A stretch of 44,062 nt of DNA, taken from contig JAEOSR010000019.1 of assembly GCA_016840285.1 (NCBI GenBank), forward strand, positions 1 to 44,062, given 5' to 3'. Shown here piece by piece: positions 1 to 8,736 of the stretch (position 1 is its first letter; every line of letters begins with the position of its first letter). The notes under the pieces were generated by a model that was not told the origin of the DNA, ran no database searches, and saw only the letters and a program-made list of their open reading frames with translations. The DNA is from Candidatus Hodarchaeota archaeon (GTDB taxonomy: Archaea; Asgardarchaeota; Heimdallarchaeia; Hodarchaeales; Hodarchaeaceae). Position numbers and translations under genes: made by a program.

Positions 1-120
1 GCAACAGATATCAGATATCTAAGAGGGAAACCAGTCAAGAATCATCTAATTCAAAAAACTTTTATTGTTGAAAATCCACGCCTTTCTGTTTCACAATCTT
101 CTTTTGACTGGGGAATCAGA

Positions 121-3100
121 ATGAAAAAAATGAAAATACTACTTTTGTTTACAATTATCTTCTCAAGTATATTACTTCTAAATGGAAAATCCTTAGTTAA
201 AACAACAGATAGAACGATTAGGTTAGCTTCTGATGATAATGGAAGAGATGCAGCTTGGTATTATGACAACTTAAATTCTCTTGACCGCAGAAAAATCAGG
301 CAAGCTATGGATTATGCAATTCCTCGTGAAATGATCATTGATGGAATATTAAGGGGCTATGCTTTAAACACAGCCACTTCTCTCAGCCCTTATATGCTGG
401 GGTTTGACCCAAGCCTTCAAGCGCGAAATCATGATCCCAATTACGCTCTAGATCTCCTTGAAGAGGTTTTTGGCTACCGATATAATGAGGGGGCCACAGA
501 TGGATCAGAAGTACCATATTTCTCGTTGACTTTTGCTGTTCCAACTCCTAATACTGCAAGATCACGATGGGCATCACTAATTGCGTTAGAATTCCAACGC
601 ATTGGAATTGATGTTGAGATGAAGTGGTGGAACTGGAACATTTTCCGTCCGCGTATTTTCGATGAACCAGTTGGTGAAGGATTTGATTACGATCATGGAG
701 GTTATGATGCATATTTTGTAGGTGTAGGGCCAGATATTATTGGAGGTTTGAATACTTGGGCCAAAGGAATAGACTTTAGTTATGATTTCACTAGTTATTC
801 TTCTCCTTCTGATGGGAATACAGCTTGGATTAATAACGCGGAGGTAGATGACATTTGGGATAGAGCCATTAATTCATCAGATTTAACTGATCGTTTGCAA
901 GCTTTGGAGGATTTCCAGTGGTGGTATAATTACGAAGCACCAAGGACAATAATTAGCCAACAGCTAGACCTTTATGCTGTTGACCCCGATTTAACTGGAT
1001 TTGATCCCTATTTGGGGTATAACTTTCAAAACTGGACACTTGATACTCAAGATACATTATTTTATGTGCAGGAAAGACATTTTCAGAATTTTAACCCACT
1101 CTTGTCAATAAACTACGCTGAGCTTCCCCTAATAGAAAATATTCATGGTTCTCTCACAAAAATAAGAAGTGGAGATAATATCACGCACCCTGTTGGCTTC
1201 TTGGCTGACTCATGGAATCATAGCCCTGATTATCTAGAGTGGACAGTGAATCTTCGAGAAGGAGTTTTATGGCATGATGGTACACCTGTAACCGCGGATG
1301 ATGTTGTGTTCACCTATCAAGCCGTATTTAATGAAGAAACAGGTATTGATGCAAAATTACGTGATATATTGATCTCGGTTTTTGGTGAAGCAAGTAATAT
1401 CATAAAAGTTGATACTTACAAAGTTCGATTCATATTACCATCATTCCATCCTTATGTGGAATCATTAGGCTTTGGCTTACCCATTTTACAGAAAGCACAA
1501 ATGTTAGCTATCCCTTTTTCAGATTGGCGAACTGATGATACTAACAACGGAATTGTCCAGCTTATAGGTTGTGGTCCCTACTACTTCGATAACTTTGATG
1601 GATTCGACACCATTACTCTAAAGAGGGCTAATACTTATAATGGAACACTGATGGGTCACGACCCGAATGCAGTTGGAGGTGGTATTTGGTGGTCAAACGC
1701 TACAATCGAAACAGCTCAAATAAGATTTGGGGAAAATCCAAACAGTGCTATCTTAGGTCTTGAAAACCAGAGCTATGATGTTTTGGATTCCAGAATGGGT
1801 CTTCAACCTCTAGCTAAGGAGGTAAATTCCTCATGGGGAAAACTAATCACTACACCACGTTGGGGTTATCAAGAATTAACTTACAATCAATACTCTCCCA
1901 TCTGGGGAATGAATCCTCGTGATCCCCGAACAATGTATCCCGATCCCATTCCAGAACCAGATAGAAACTTGGAATGGTACTATGATAATTTGACTCCAGA
2001 GGATCGGAAGAAGATCAGGCAAGCCATGGATTATGTAATTCCCCGTGATCAGGTTATTGACGAACTATACCACGGTTACGCAGTAAAAACTGCTACAGTA
2101 ATAAACCAACAACTAACTGGAGTCTATGACCCGAGTATTCAAGCAAGAAATTACGATATTGAACAAGCGAAAAATCTGATGGAGGAAGTGTTTGGGAAAC
2201 GATACATCAATTACAATGGGGCCGAAAGTGATGAATTTCATACTGCTGAACCATATTTCTCAATGACTTTAGCTGTTCCAAATACTCAATCTGACCGATC
2301 TCAATGGGCAGCGCTAGTTGCTAGATCGTTCCAAGATATTGGAATTGATGTTACCTTGACGTGGTGGGGTTGGAATATTGGGTCACCCCGCATCTTCGAT
2401 GAACCAGTTGGCACTGGATTTGATTATACGCATGGAGGATTTGATGCATTTTTTGTTGGTTTTAATTTCAATCCAGAAGCCGAGGGGCTTGTAGAAATAT
2501 TTTCACCAACTAGTTTTGTACCTAACGGTTGGAATTATTATTGGATTGAAAATGAGGAAGTAGCAGCTATCCTTGAATCTACAATGACATCGTACGGACT
2601 AGAAGAGCGAATTCAGGCCTTGAGGGAATTTCAAGCATGGTTTTATGGCGAAGTACCAGCATCAATTATTCGCCAACGAATGCAACTTTTTGCAATGGAT
2701 CCTGACTTACATGGATTTGATCCCTTTCTCGGTCTTTATAATATCCAAAACTGGACTATGAGCACTCAAACATCCATAAGTATAGCACAACCAGGAGACT
2801 TTTTCAATTTCAATCCCCTGATATCCAATAGTTATTACGATTCAATGATATTAAAAAACATTTTCTGCAGTCTTTCTAGGCGAAGAGGGGCCTATAATCT
2901 CACTCACGCGGTTCCTTGGTTAGCTAATTCATGGTCTCATAGTCCTGACTACTTGATTTGGGATGTCACCCTCAATTCAGGAGTTAAATGGAGTGATGGT
3001 ACAGAAGTGACAGCTGATGATGTTGTATTCACCTATCACGCTGCATTGAACCCAGCCGTGGGTCATCTTTCCTATGACATATATTCTAGCATTCTTGGCG

Positions 3101-3882
3101 GTACTAGTGCCATTGAAAAAACAGGCACCTATAATATTAGATTTACATTACCCGCTTTCTATCCTTTTGTAGAAACTGTCTTATTTGGTGTCGAAATATT
3201 ACAGAAAGCTCAAATGGAAACTTTACCGTTCGTTGAGTGGAAAACTCATGCTACAAACACTAATTACCCTCCAATTGGATGTGGGGCTTACATGTTCGAT
3301 TCATTTCCAAATCCAAGTACTTTTATCATTAAACCAAATCCTCACTACAACGGGACATTTTTGGGTCATGATCCTACAATGATTGGAGGGCCTAACTGGT
3401 TACCAGACCCCCACTTCACATCGGTTACTTTTAATGTAGTCAAAGAGGTTTCTAGTGCCATTTCAGGTCTCCAAACTGGAGTTTACGATTTCATTGATGC
3501 TCAGATGCGCATCCAACCTCCTGCTGCTGAAATAATTGAATCAGATTGGGGAAAACTAGTTTTTTATCCTGAATGGGGGTATCAAGAACTGGGTTATAAC
3601 CAATACTCTCCGATTTGGGGTATGAATCCTCATGACCCTCGATTGATGTATGAAGAACCTCACATTACCACTCCAGAAATAGAACCAACCTCCGAATATG
3701 AAGAGTCTAGTGAGACAACAACCAGCGAAGAGAGCTCTAGCAAGACCAAAACCAGTGAAAAAGAGACAACTGAACCTGTTATTCCTTCTATTTCTGGAAT
3801 TTCAGGTTATAAAGCTCCTTTAATTATACTTGTCCTTGTGAGCAGCGGACTATTAAGAAGAAAATTCAATAAGAAGTCCTAG
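121..3882 (+). CDS. Surface-anchored tandem, permuted family 5 solute-binding protein
   Basis: Extracellular peptide/oligosaccharide-type solute-binding protein (SBP_bac_5) of 1253 residues. A hydrophobic signal segment (about residues 3-21) follows a KKMK start. The C-terminal end has a Ser/Thr/Glu-rich stalk (about 1185-1225), a hydrophobic anchor and a basic tail. Motifs such as WHDGTPVTADDVVFTY (384-399) and SDGTEVTADDVVFTY (958-972) mark N-terminal lobes; KIRQAMDYAIPR (58-69) and KIRQAMDYVIPR (631-642) mark C-terminal lobes. The order is C-lobe (44-305), N-lobe (312-606), C-lobe (618-880), N-lobe (885-1177), so only the middle pair is in the family's normal order. It would bind substrate outside the cell for an ABC importer, but no importer genes adjoin it. 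ATG 121 was chosen because the signal peptide starts there; the frame is open further upstream to the window edge. Confidence 0.9.
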   Translation: MKKMKILLLFTIIFSSILLLNGKSLVKTTDRTIRLASDDNGRDAAWYYDNLNSLDRRKIRQAMDYAIPREMIIDGILRGYALNTATSLSPYMLGFDPSLQARNHDPNYALDLLEEVFGYRYNEGATDGSEVPYFSLTFAVPTPNTARSRWASLIALEFQRIGIDVEMKWWNWNIFRPRIFDEPVGEGFDYDHGGYDAYFVGVGPDIIGGLNTWAKGIDFSYDFTSYSSPSDGNTAWINNAEVDDIWDRAINSSDLTDRLQALEDFQWWYNYEAPRTIISQQLDLYAVDPDLTGFDPYLGYNFQNWTLDTQDTLFYVQERHFQNFNPLLSINYAELPLIENIHGSLTKIRSGDNITHPVGFLADSWNHSPDYLEWTVNLREGVLWHDGTPVTADDVVFTYQAVFNEETGIDAKLRDILISVFGEASNIIKVDTYKVRFILPSFHPYVESLGFGLPILQKAQMLAIPFSDWRTDDTNNGIVQLIGCGPYYFDNFDGFDTITLKRANTYNGTLMGHDPNAVGGGIWWSNATIETAQIRFGENPNSAILGLENQSYDVLDSRMGLQPLAKEVNSSWGKLITTPRWGYQELTYNQYSPIWGMNPRDPRTMYPDPIPEPDRNLEWYYDNLTPEDRKKIRQAMDYVIPRDQVIDELYHGYAVKTATVINQQLTGVYDPSIQARNYDIEQAKNLMEEVFGKRYINYNGAESDEFHTAEPYFSMTLAVPNTQSDRSQWAALVARSFQDIGIDVTLTWWGWNIGSPRIFDEPVGTGFDYTHGGFDAFFVGFNFNPEAEGLVEIFSPTSFVPNGWNYYWIENEEVAAILESTMTSYGLEERIQALREFQAWFYGEVPASIIRQRMQLFAMDPDLHGFDPFLGLYNIQNWTMSTQTSISIAQPGDFFNFNPLISNSYYDSMILKNIFCSLSRRRGAYNLTHAVPWLANSWSHSPDYLIWDVTLNSGVKWSDGTEVTADDVVFTYHAALNPAVGHLSYDIYSSILGGTSAIEKTGTYNIRFTLPAFYPFVETVLFGVEILQKAQMETLPFVEWKTHATNTNYPPIGCGAYMFDSFPNPSTFIIKPNPHYNGTFLGHDPTMIGGPNWLPDPHFTSVTFNVVKEVSSAISGLQTGVYDFIDAQMRIQPPAAEIIESDWGKLVFYPEWGYQELGYNQYSPIWGMNPHDPRLMYEEPHITTPEIEPTSEYEESSETTTSEESSSKTKTSEKETTEPVIPSISGISGYKAPLIILVLVSSGLLRRKFNKKS

Positions 3883-3900
3883 TGATCAAATTAGGACTTC
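3873..3900 (+). terminator. Hairpin at the end of the solute-binding protein gene
   Basis: Perfect 9-base inverted repeat: GAAGTCCTA at 3873-3881 and TAGGACTTC at 3892-3900, with a 10-base loop. The left arm overlaps the TAG stop codon (3880-3882). A T-rich stretch follows. It sits between two convergent genes, so it may serve either one. Functional termination is inferred. Confidence 0.6.
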
Positions 3901-3928
3901 CTCATTTTTCTCTTTAATCTAGCACAAG

Positions 3929-4396
3929 CTATAATGGTTTCATGATCCAAATACGATATGCTTCGTAACAAAAGAAAATAACTCCACATAATACAAAGAA
4001 CAGAAAGAGGAAATCTTCTGTGTGAAAGACAATGGATCCTCTATTAAACATTACTAACAGATATAAGAAGCACCCTATTGTGAAAAATGAAATGTAGAAT
4101 AACATTCTAGGAATCATACGGGTTCCAATTTTAACATATAGTCCAAAAATACCAGTTTTAACTGTTTCCTCAACAGTATACTTATCTGTTGTTGATTTTG
4201 AAACCAAACCCGCATCAACGAGTTTATTCATGTGATAAGAAACTGTAGAAGGAGAGGAAATCTTTAGATGGCGTTTAATCTCGCGGATACCGCTTTCACC
4301 ATGAGTAAGTAAGAACCAATAAATTTTCATTGTTTTTCCTTGTAATAATTCATCTGATAGTTCTTCCATTACTTTAGCTCCCATATATCTGTCCAT
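3929..4396 (-). CDS. Winged-helix regulator with two C-terminal membrane segments
   Basis: Predicted DNA-binding regulator of 155 residues. The N-terminal half (about 15-75) is an ArsR/MarR-like winged helix: KTMKIYWFLLTHGE leads into a recognition region with SSPSTVSYHMNKLVDAGLV and a wing (STTDKYTV). Residues about 98-118 and 125-146 are two membrane segments, so it probably acts at the cytoplasmic face of the membrane. The gene is convergent with the solute-binding protein. A strong TATA-like box lies at 4401-4411 on the minus strand, only a few bases before ATG 4396. True initiation may therefore be at the in-frame ATG 4384 or 4369, which would give a leaderless or short-leader message. 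Target genes are unknown. Confidence 0.75.
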   Translation of the reverse strand: MDRYMGAKVMEELSDELLQGKTMKIYWFLLTHGESGIREIKRHLKISSPSTVSYHMNKLVDAGLVSKSTTDKYTVEETVKTGIFGLYVKIGTRMIPRMLFYISFFTIGCFLYLLVMFNRGSIVFHTEDFLFLFFVLCGVIFFCYEAYRIWIMKPL

Positions 4397-4400
4397 ATAT

Positions 4401-4411
4401 CCTTTATATAG
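4401..4411 (-). promoter_or_regulatory. TATA box of the winged-helix regulator
   Basis: On the minus strand this reads CTATATAAAGG, a good archaeal TATA box. With the usual 25-base offset, transcription would start near 4380, inside the longest reading frame. This favours an internal ATG as the start. Confidence 0.5.
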
Positions 4412-4496
4412 ATAAAATCCTGATTAACATAATCAATAACGATCGTGACTACTCTCGAAGAATATTTTTTATATAAGCTTTTAATTTTCCTTACAA

Positions 4497-4512
4497 AAAA
4501 AAAGAGGGGAAT
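4497..4512 (-). terminator. T-tract downstream of the DUF3160 gene
   Basis: On the minus strand, about 35 bases past the DUF3160 stop, the sequence has CCCCTC followed by nine T residues. It is preceded by an imperfect AGGGA...TCCCCT pairing. Oligo-T stretches are the usual archaeal termination signal. The role is inferred. Confidence 0.4.
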
Positions 4513-4545
4513 GAATTTCTTATCCCTAATAGATGAAAGAAACTC

Positions 4546-6753
4546 TTAATCTTCGTTTGTCACGATCATATTCAAAATACTTTCATCTGTGTGTATAGTT
4601 AATAGATTGGTTATCCATTCAGGTAACGGGGGAGGATTAGAATCGAGAATTTCATGCCATTCTTCGTCACTCAGTCGGTCAGTCATTGGATACTTAAATT
4701 CGTTGTAGGAAAAAGTACCTCCACGAGTTAGACGTAATTTTCCATTATGATCTTGCACTACAACATAGATAACATATGGATCACCAGTACCCACTTCTAA
4801 TACTTGGCCTGTATTAGGATCAGTATGAACATCTGCGATAATGGCCATACGGTCATCAGCTTCGCTTACCCACGGATCAGCTTCAGGATCTTGAAAACTA
4901 GCAATAGCGGCAATTTCTTCCCCAAAATTATTGATGAAATTAATATCACTCTCGTTCAAAGGGTTGTTTTCAAGTTCTTTGATACTTAACTCCACCAAAC
5001 GATCAAATTTTTTTGCAATTGAATTCAGCTTAAAGCTAAAACCTTCAATGACCAATCCTCTATCCTCTAATCCATCGTCCATGAGGCGAACTAGAGCTCC
5101 TAATCGGGCATAAACTTCAGGATAAGGTTCAACATATCCTTTTAATTGTTCAATTCCTCCTCTTTCTAATGTATAAGATTGTTTAGCATATAAGATCGTA
5201 TCATGTCGCAATTCAGCCCATGAACCCATTACGGTCATTAAAGCTTTATCCAACCAGGCATTACTGAGCATAAATCCAGGATGGCCTTCTGTTGCAGGGT
5301 TTAGTAGTGGAAATAAAGAATATAGCCATAACCAATACAAGTTTTGTGTCCAATCGTAATCAGTTAGATTGGAAAATTCAGTTCTAAGTTTTAGAATTTG
5401 GGAATTATAATCAGAGTAACTCTCATTTTCTGACTGAAGATGATTTTCTGCTCGTGGACTGCCAAAAACAGAGAACACGTCTAAACCATTCGGGAACAAA
5501 CGCCTACCAACTTTATCATGAACTAGCTGTTGAAAAATATAAGAGTCTGGAATAAATCTTTGACCCATTAACCTGAATCCTTGAGTCACATTCTCATGAT
5601 CAAAAGCGTCTAAAACAAACATGGAATTTATCTTTGGTTTGCGATAGGTTTTAGCCTCATCGATTATATCCATAATTAATTCATCATTAGCTAAAAGATC
5701 ACCTTCAGGGGAATCTTTTTTCAACCAAATTTCATAATATTCAGATGGGGTTAAATCATCGCTAGCTCCAACATAAAATGCAGTTGGTTGATACACACGA
5801 TCCCAGTAATCCCAAACAGTTTCAGAGCCTATTGTAGAATTAAAGGAGGATAGAAGCAACATAGCCATTCGAGTATGATTGATACCCATTTCTATGTCAC
5901 CAGTTGGACTTTGAAGTAAGAATCCCATCCTTCCAGCGTACATCATTGCTTTGAAATAATTTGCGAGAAGTATATTACGTGTATAATGCCCCCGCACTTT
6001 ATACTGGGTGTAATCCTCATCATAACCAAAGATAGCTGATTCACTTCTTACTCCAGCTTCAATCTTCGTCAGTTCTGAGGTTACAAGGTCCTCAACGTTT
6101 TGAGGAACTGCTGTAGTATTATCGATTAAATACAACATGACTGTAAGATAAGCAATATTCTTGGATAATGCCTCCTGAACGCTGGTTTCAGTAACTGTAC
6201 CACTTAAAGTAATTTGGTTCTCCTGTAGTGTTTGTAATAAAATCTCAAAATCATCACTGAAGTGAGTCCCTTCCAATATTCTTAAACTAATATCATATAA
6301 CACGTGATACGCATGTAAACAGAGATCTGTAGTTATGAATTTGGGTGTAAATTCTAAACGTGGGTAGATCTCATAGATGTCTTCATAACCTTCATCAACT
6401 AAAGCAAAACCATATTTTTCTAAATCTTTTGTTATACCAGATTGAATACTCAATCCTTGCATATCTACATTAGCTAAATTTGATTGAATTTGGGTAGGAA
6501 CAATTTGAGGATTATAAGATAAATTCAACGGTGTGTAAAGGCCGAACTCTGTTTGAAGGCTGTTTCTGATTTTGTAAGTGGAGGCTGTTCCATTAAGTAA
6601 TAAATCATCGGCATCTGGAAATGAAGGTGTATCTATTGGGAAATCTAGAGGATTGAAGAAACCTAGAGCTAGAATAAAGATTATTAATGCCACAATACCT
6701 CCACCAACAGAGGAAAGAAGGCCGTACTTTCTCAATTTACCATTTAGTTTCAT
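4546..6753 (-). CDS. DUF3160 family membrane-anchored surface protein
   Basis: 735-residue DUF3160 protein. The family is recognised from TPKFITTDLCLHAYHVLYD (about 135-153), the segment GSWAELRHDTILYAKQSYT in the C-terminal half, and the C-terminal block with ADVHTDPN and LTRGGTFSYNEF. A hydrophobic segment at about 14-34 after a basic N-terminus acts as signal anchor, so most of the protein is outside the cell. The biochemical function of DUF3160 is not established. The start ATG 6753 is supported by GGTG eight bases upstream and a TATA box about 55 bases upstream. The gene appears to be transcribed alone. Confident in family, not in function. Confidence 0.85.
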   Translation of the reverse strand: MKLNGKLRKYGLLSSVGGGIVALIIFILALGFFNPLDFPIDTPSFPDADDLLLNGTASTYKIRNSLQTEFGLYTPLNLSYNPQIVPTQIQSNLANVDMQGLSIQSGITKDLEKYGFALVDEGYEDIYEIYPRLEFTPKFITTDLCLHAYHVLYDISLRILEGTHFSDDFEILLQTLQENQITLSGTVTETSVQEALSKNIAYLTVMLYLIDNTTAVPQNVEDLVTSELTKIEAGVRSESAIFGYDEDYTQYKVRGHYTRNILLANYFKAMMYAGRMGFLLQSPTGDIEMGINHTRMAMLLLSSFNSTIGSETVWDYWDRVYQPTAFYVGASDDLTPSEYYEIWLKKDSPEGDLLANDELIMDIIDEAKTYRKPKINSMFVLDAFDHENVTQGFRLMGQRFIPDSYIFQQLVHDKVGRRLFPNGLDVFSVFGSPRAENHLQSENESYSDYNSQILKLRTEFSNLTDYDWTQNLYWLWLYSLFPLLNPATEGHPGFMLSNAWLDKALMTVMGSWAELRHDTILYAKQSYTLERGGIEQLKGYVEPYPEVYARLGALVRLMDDGLEDRGLVIEGFSFKLNSIAKKFDRLVELSIKELENNPLNESDINFINNFGEEIAAIASFQDPEADPWVSEADDRMAIIADVHTDPNTGQVLEVGTGDPYVIYVVVQDHNGKLRLTRGGTFSYNEFKYPMTDRLSDEEWHEILDSNPPPLPEWITNLLTIHTDESILNMIVTNED

Positions 6754-6804
6754 TAAATCAACACCATGTCTCTTCTTAATGTAATTATTCCCACAAAATA
6801 CATG

Positions 6805-6812
6805 TTTAAATA
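6805..6812 (-). promoter_or_regulatory. TATA box for the DUF3160 gene
   Basis: The minus strand reads TATTTAAA. A start of transcription near 6780 would leave a leader of about 28 bases containing the GGTG ribosome-binding motif before ATG 6753. Confidence 0.45.
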
Positions 6813-6863
6813 CCTATAGAGTCGAACAATCTATTGTAAAAATAGTACAGCGCGTCTTAAAGT

Positions 6864-6880
6864 ACGAACGGACTGTTCGT
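6864..6880. promoter_or_regulatory. Inverted repeat upstream of the DUF3160 promoter, possible operator
   Basis: ACGAAC-GGACT-GTTCGT is a perfect 6-base inverted repeat with a 5-base spacer. A related half-site, TCGAACAAT, lies at about 6823-6831 nearer the TATA box. The placement upstream of the TATA box suits an activator or repressor site, but no binding protein is identified. Confidence 0.3.
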
Positions 6881-6947
6881 CTTTTTGAACACTTTCTCAA
6901 GAATTTTGAAATAAAAGGTCTAGATGCTATTTCCGAGAAATTTTCAC

Positions 6948-7439
6948 TTATTTTTTGATTAATAAACTCCCCTTTAGTTCTAATGTCCCATTTTCTAGTA
7001 ATTCATCTATGCTTCTTTCTAGTGTTTCTTTTTCGGGAGGTTTTCTCCCTTGAGACAACTCGGCCATTGCTATATTCATAACAATAGCAGTACGATCCTC
7101 AAATTTCCCTTGAAAGGCAGCTAGTATTTTTTTTTGATTCTCAGTAAAATCCCCTTGGATAGAACTCACTGATATAATTGGAAGATCCTCTTCCTCCTCT
7201 CCCACTTCTTCAAGCGGCATGACTGAAGGTTTCGTTACTTTCAAGATTAAAAGCGAATCTTTTTTCTCAAAAGTTCCATCTTTAATCATCTCTTGGAGGC
7301 AGTTGTCAATTTCATCCTTAGAAGGAGGTTTATTCCCTTGTTGAGCTTCATTCATTATAAATTGGATGACAAATGCCTGCTCGTTTTCCATCTTACCAGG
7401 AAATTCTTTCAAGAGCTTCTCCTTCAATTCTTTTGACAT
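6948..7439 (-). CDS. Protein with two copies of an unnamed ~60-residue domain
   Basis: 163 residues from ATG 7439. I chose this start because GGAG stands nine bases before it and the first repeat begins right there; a TTG at 7514, directly after the previous stop, would add 25 residues. The protein is an internal duplication. In repeat 1, FPGKMENEQAFVIQFIMNEA is followed by QQGNKPPSKDEI, and in repeat 2, FQGKFEDRTAIVMNIAMAEL by SQGRKPPEKETL. Each ends in a short beta hairpin (DGTFEKKDSLLI / NGTLELKGSLLI). An acidic linker joins them. No signal peptide or membrane segment is seen, so it is probably cytoplasmic. It lies just downstream of the 7-TM gene on the same strand. I do not recognise the family. 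Confidence 0.65.
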   Translation of the reverse strand: MSKELKEKLLKEFPGKMENEQAFVIQFIMNEAQQGNKPPSKDEIDNCLQEMIKDGTFEKKDSLLILKVTKPSVMPLEEVGEEEEDLPIISVSSIQGDFTENQKKILAAFQGKFEDRTAIVMNIAMAELSQGRKPPEKETLERSIDELLENGTLELKGSLLIKK

Positions 7440-7514
7440 ATCACTTTTCTCCGTTCGAAATTTCATTGTTCTCTTTAATAATTCACTTTTACAAGAACAT
7501 TGAAAGCTTTTCAA

Positions 7515-8186
7515 TCATTTGAAAGCCCAAAATAAGCTTACTAAACCAGCAATATATGAAATATGGCCAGGATATCGAAACTCTGGGAAAATTGCAAAAT
7601 ATGCTATACCTACACTAATTAGGAATAATCCTAAAGTAAGTCTGAGTAATTTTTGCCTCAAGACTTTATCCTCACTAGATTGTCTAATTCTTATATATTG
7701 AATCATTGCAAAAAAGATACCTAGCATAGGAATGAACAATAATGCTATTTTCCCAATGATCCCATATTGTGGGTCAGCTTGCTCAAAAATGACATATATA
7801 TCACTAATGGAGGTATTTGCTGAATCAAATGGCATTCCAACCATCACTAGAACCACAATAGAGAGGAGGGCAATTACTGGATAAATTTTCTTTTGGATAA
7901 TGACCTCACCATATTGTACAATCAATGCTGACAATACTAGAAGTGCCACTGCAGTAGTTGAGAAAATAATGCTTAGGTCACGAAGAAGATTAATAGTTGG
8001 TAAATCTTGTATGTTAAGAAGATATATTATTGACTCGAAGAAAAGATAACCTGCAAAAGAGAACATTACAAGTAAAAAAACTTTATTCAGAAGTTGAGTT
8101 CTATCTCTCCTTATTATGAAAATTCCGATTATAATCGAAAGTATAACCTCAAATAATAATACTACTCCATATAAGAAATCAAGCAT
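7515..8186 (-). CDS. Seven-TM membrane protein of unknown function
   Basis: 223 residues, almost entirely hydrophobic, with about seven membrane segments starting near residues 4, 33, 70, 102, 143, 180 and 206. Short charged loops (RRDRTQ, RIRQSSEDKVLRQK) separate them. The arrangement resembles the 7-TM sensor region of some histidine kinases, but no kinase domain follows, and this resemblance is topological only. The start ATG 8186 has GAGG eight bases upstream. The next gene begins within 80 bases and is probably co-transcribed, so the duplicated-domain protein may be a soluble partner. I do not recognise the family. Confidence 0.65.
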   Translation of the reverse strand: MLDFLYGVVLLFEVILSIIIGIFIIRRDRTQLLNKVFLLVMFSFAGYLFFESIIYLLNIQDLPTINLLRDLSIIFSTTAVALLVLSALIVQYGEVIIQKKIYPVIALLSIVVLVMVGMPFDSANTSISDIYVIFEQADPQYGIIGKIALLFIPMLGIFFAMIQYIRIRQSSEDKVLRQKLLRLTLGLFLISVGIAYFAIFPEFRYPGHISYIAGLVSLFWAFK

Positions 8187-8336
8187 GATGGTTTCCTCAA
8201 TTCTATATCCGTAGGTTTAATATTTGTTGACCAATTTTAAATCTTTCATTATTTTTTTTTGAGTAAGTAGAATTACTAAATTGCATAATTGATCAATTTT
8301 TTGTATTCCTAATGAGATTTATCCAAAAAGGCAACT

Positions 8337-8591
8337 TTAACTTTGATGTTCTCGGATGAGTTCGATCAAGGTATCCTTATCTGGTAGTTCTCTCCCAATA
8401 AATAAGTCTCCATTCGCTTTATCGAAGTAATCAGTACTTTCCATTATTACTAGTGATGGATTAGTATGTGGATCTTTTATTACGAAAATTTTTCGTTGAG
8501 GTGTTCTTGTTAACCCCCTAAGATGACCCTCAATCGCTATTATATCCCAGATCTGTTTCAATTGCACAAAGAAATATAGGGTGAAACGCAT
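8337..8591 (-). CDS. Small hypothetical protein
   Basis: 84 residues, mixed alpha/beta in appearance. It contains a stretch reading RKIFVIKDPHTNPSLVIMES followed by an acidic C-terminal half with ELPDKDTLIELIREH. It has no cysteine pairs, membrane segment or signal peptide. It could be a small stand-alone binding domain. The gene stands alone between the 7-TM gene and the EamA transporter, all on the minus strand. Composition looks coding, but the short length and absence of a recognisable family keep confidence moderate. Confidence 0.45.
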   Translation of the reverse strand: MRFTLYFFVQLKQIWDIIAIEGHLRGLTRTPQRKIFVIKDPHTNPSLVIMESTDYFDKANGDLFIGRELPDKDTLIELIREHQS

Positions 8592-8736
8592 ATTTAACGC
8601 TTAATAAGACATAAATCTAAGTAAAAATCCTTATAGATGTCTCAAGAGAACCCTTCTTCTTCTGAAATCACTTCTTTCGTTTGCTAATGTTCTGAGAAGC
8701 GAAAAGAAAAAAGTAGTTAGATCAAATCATTTCATA

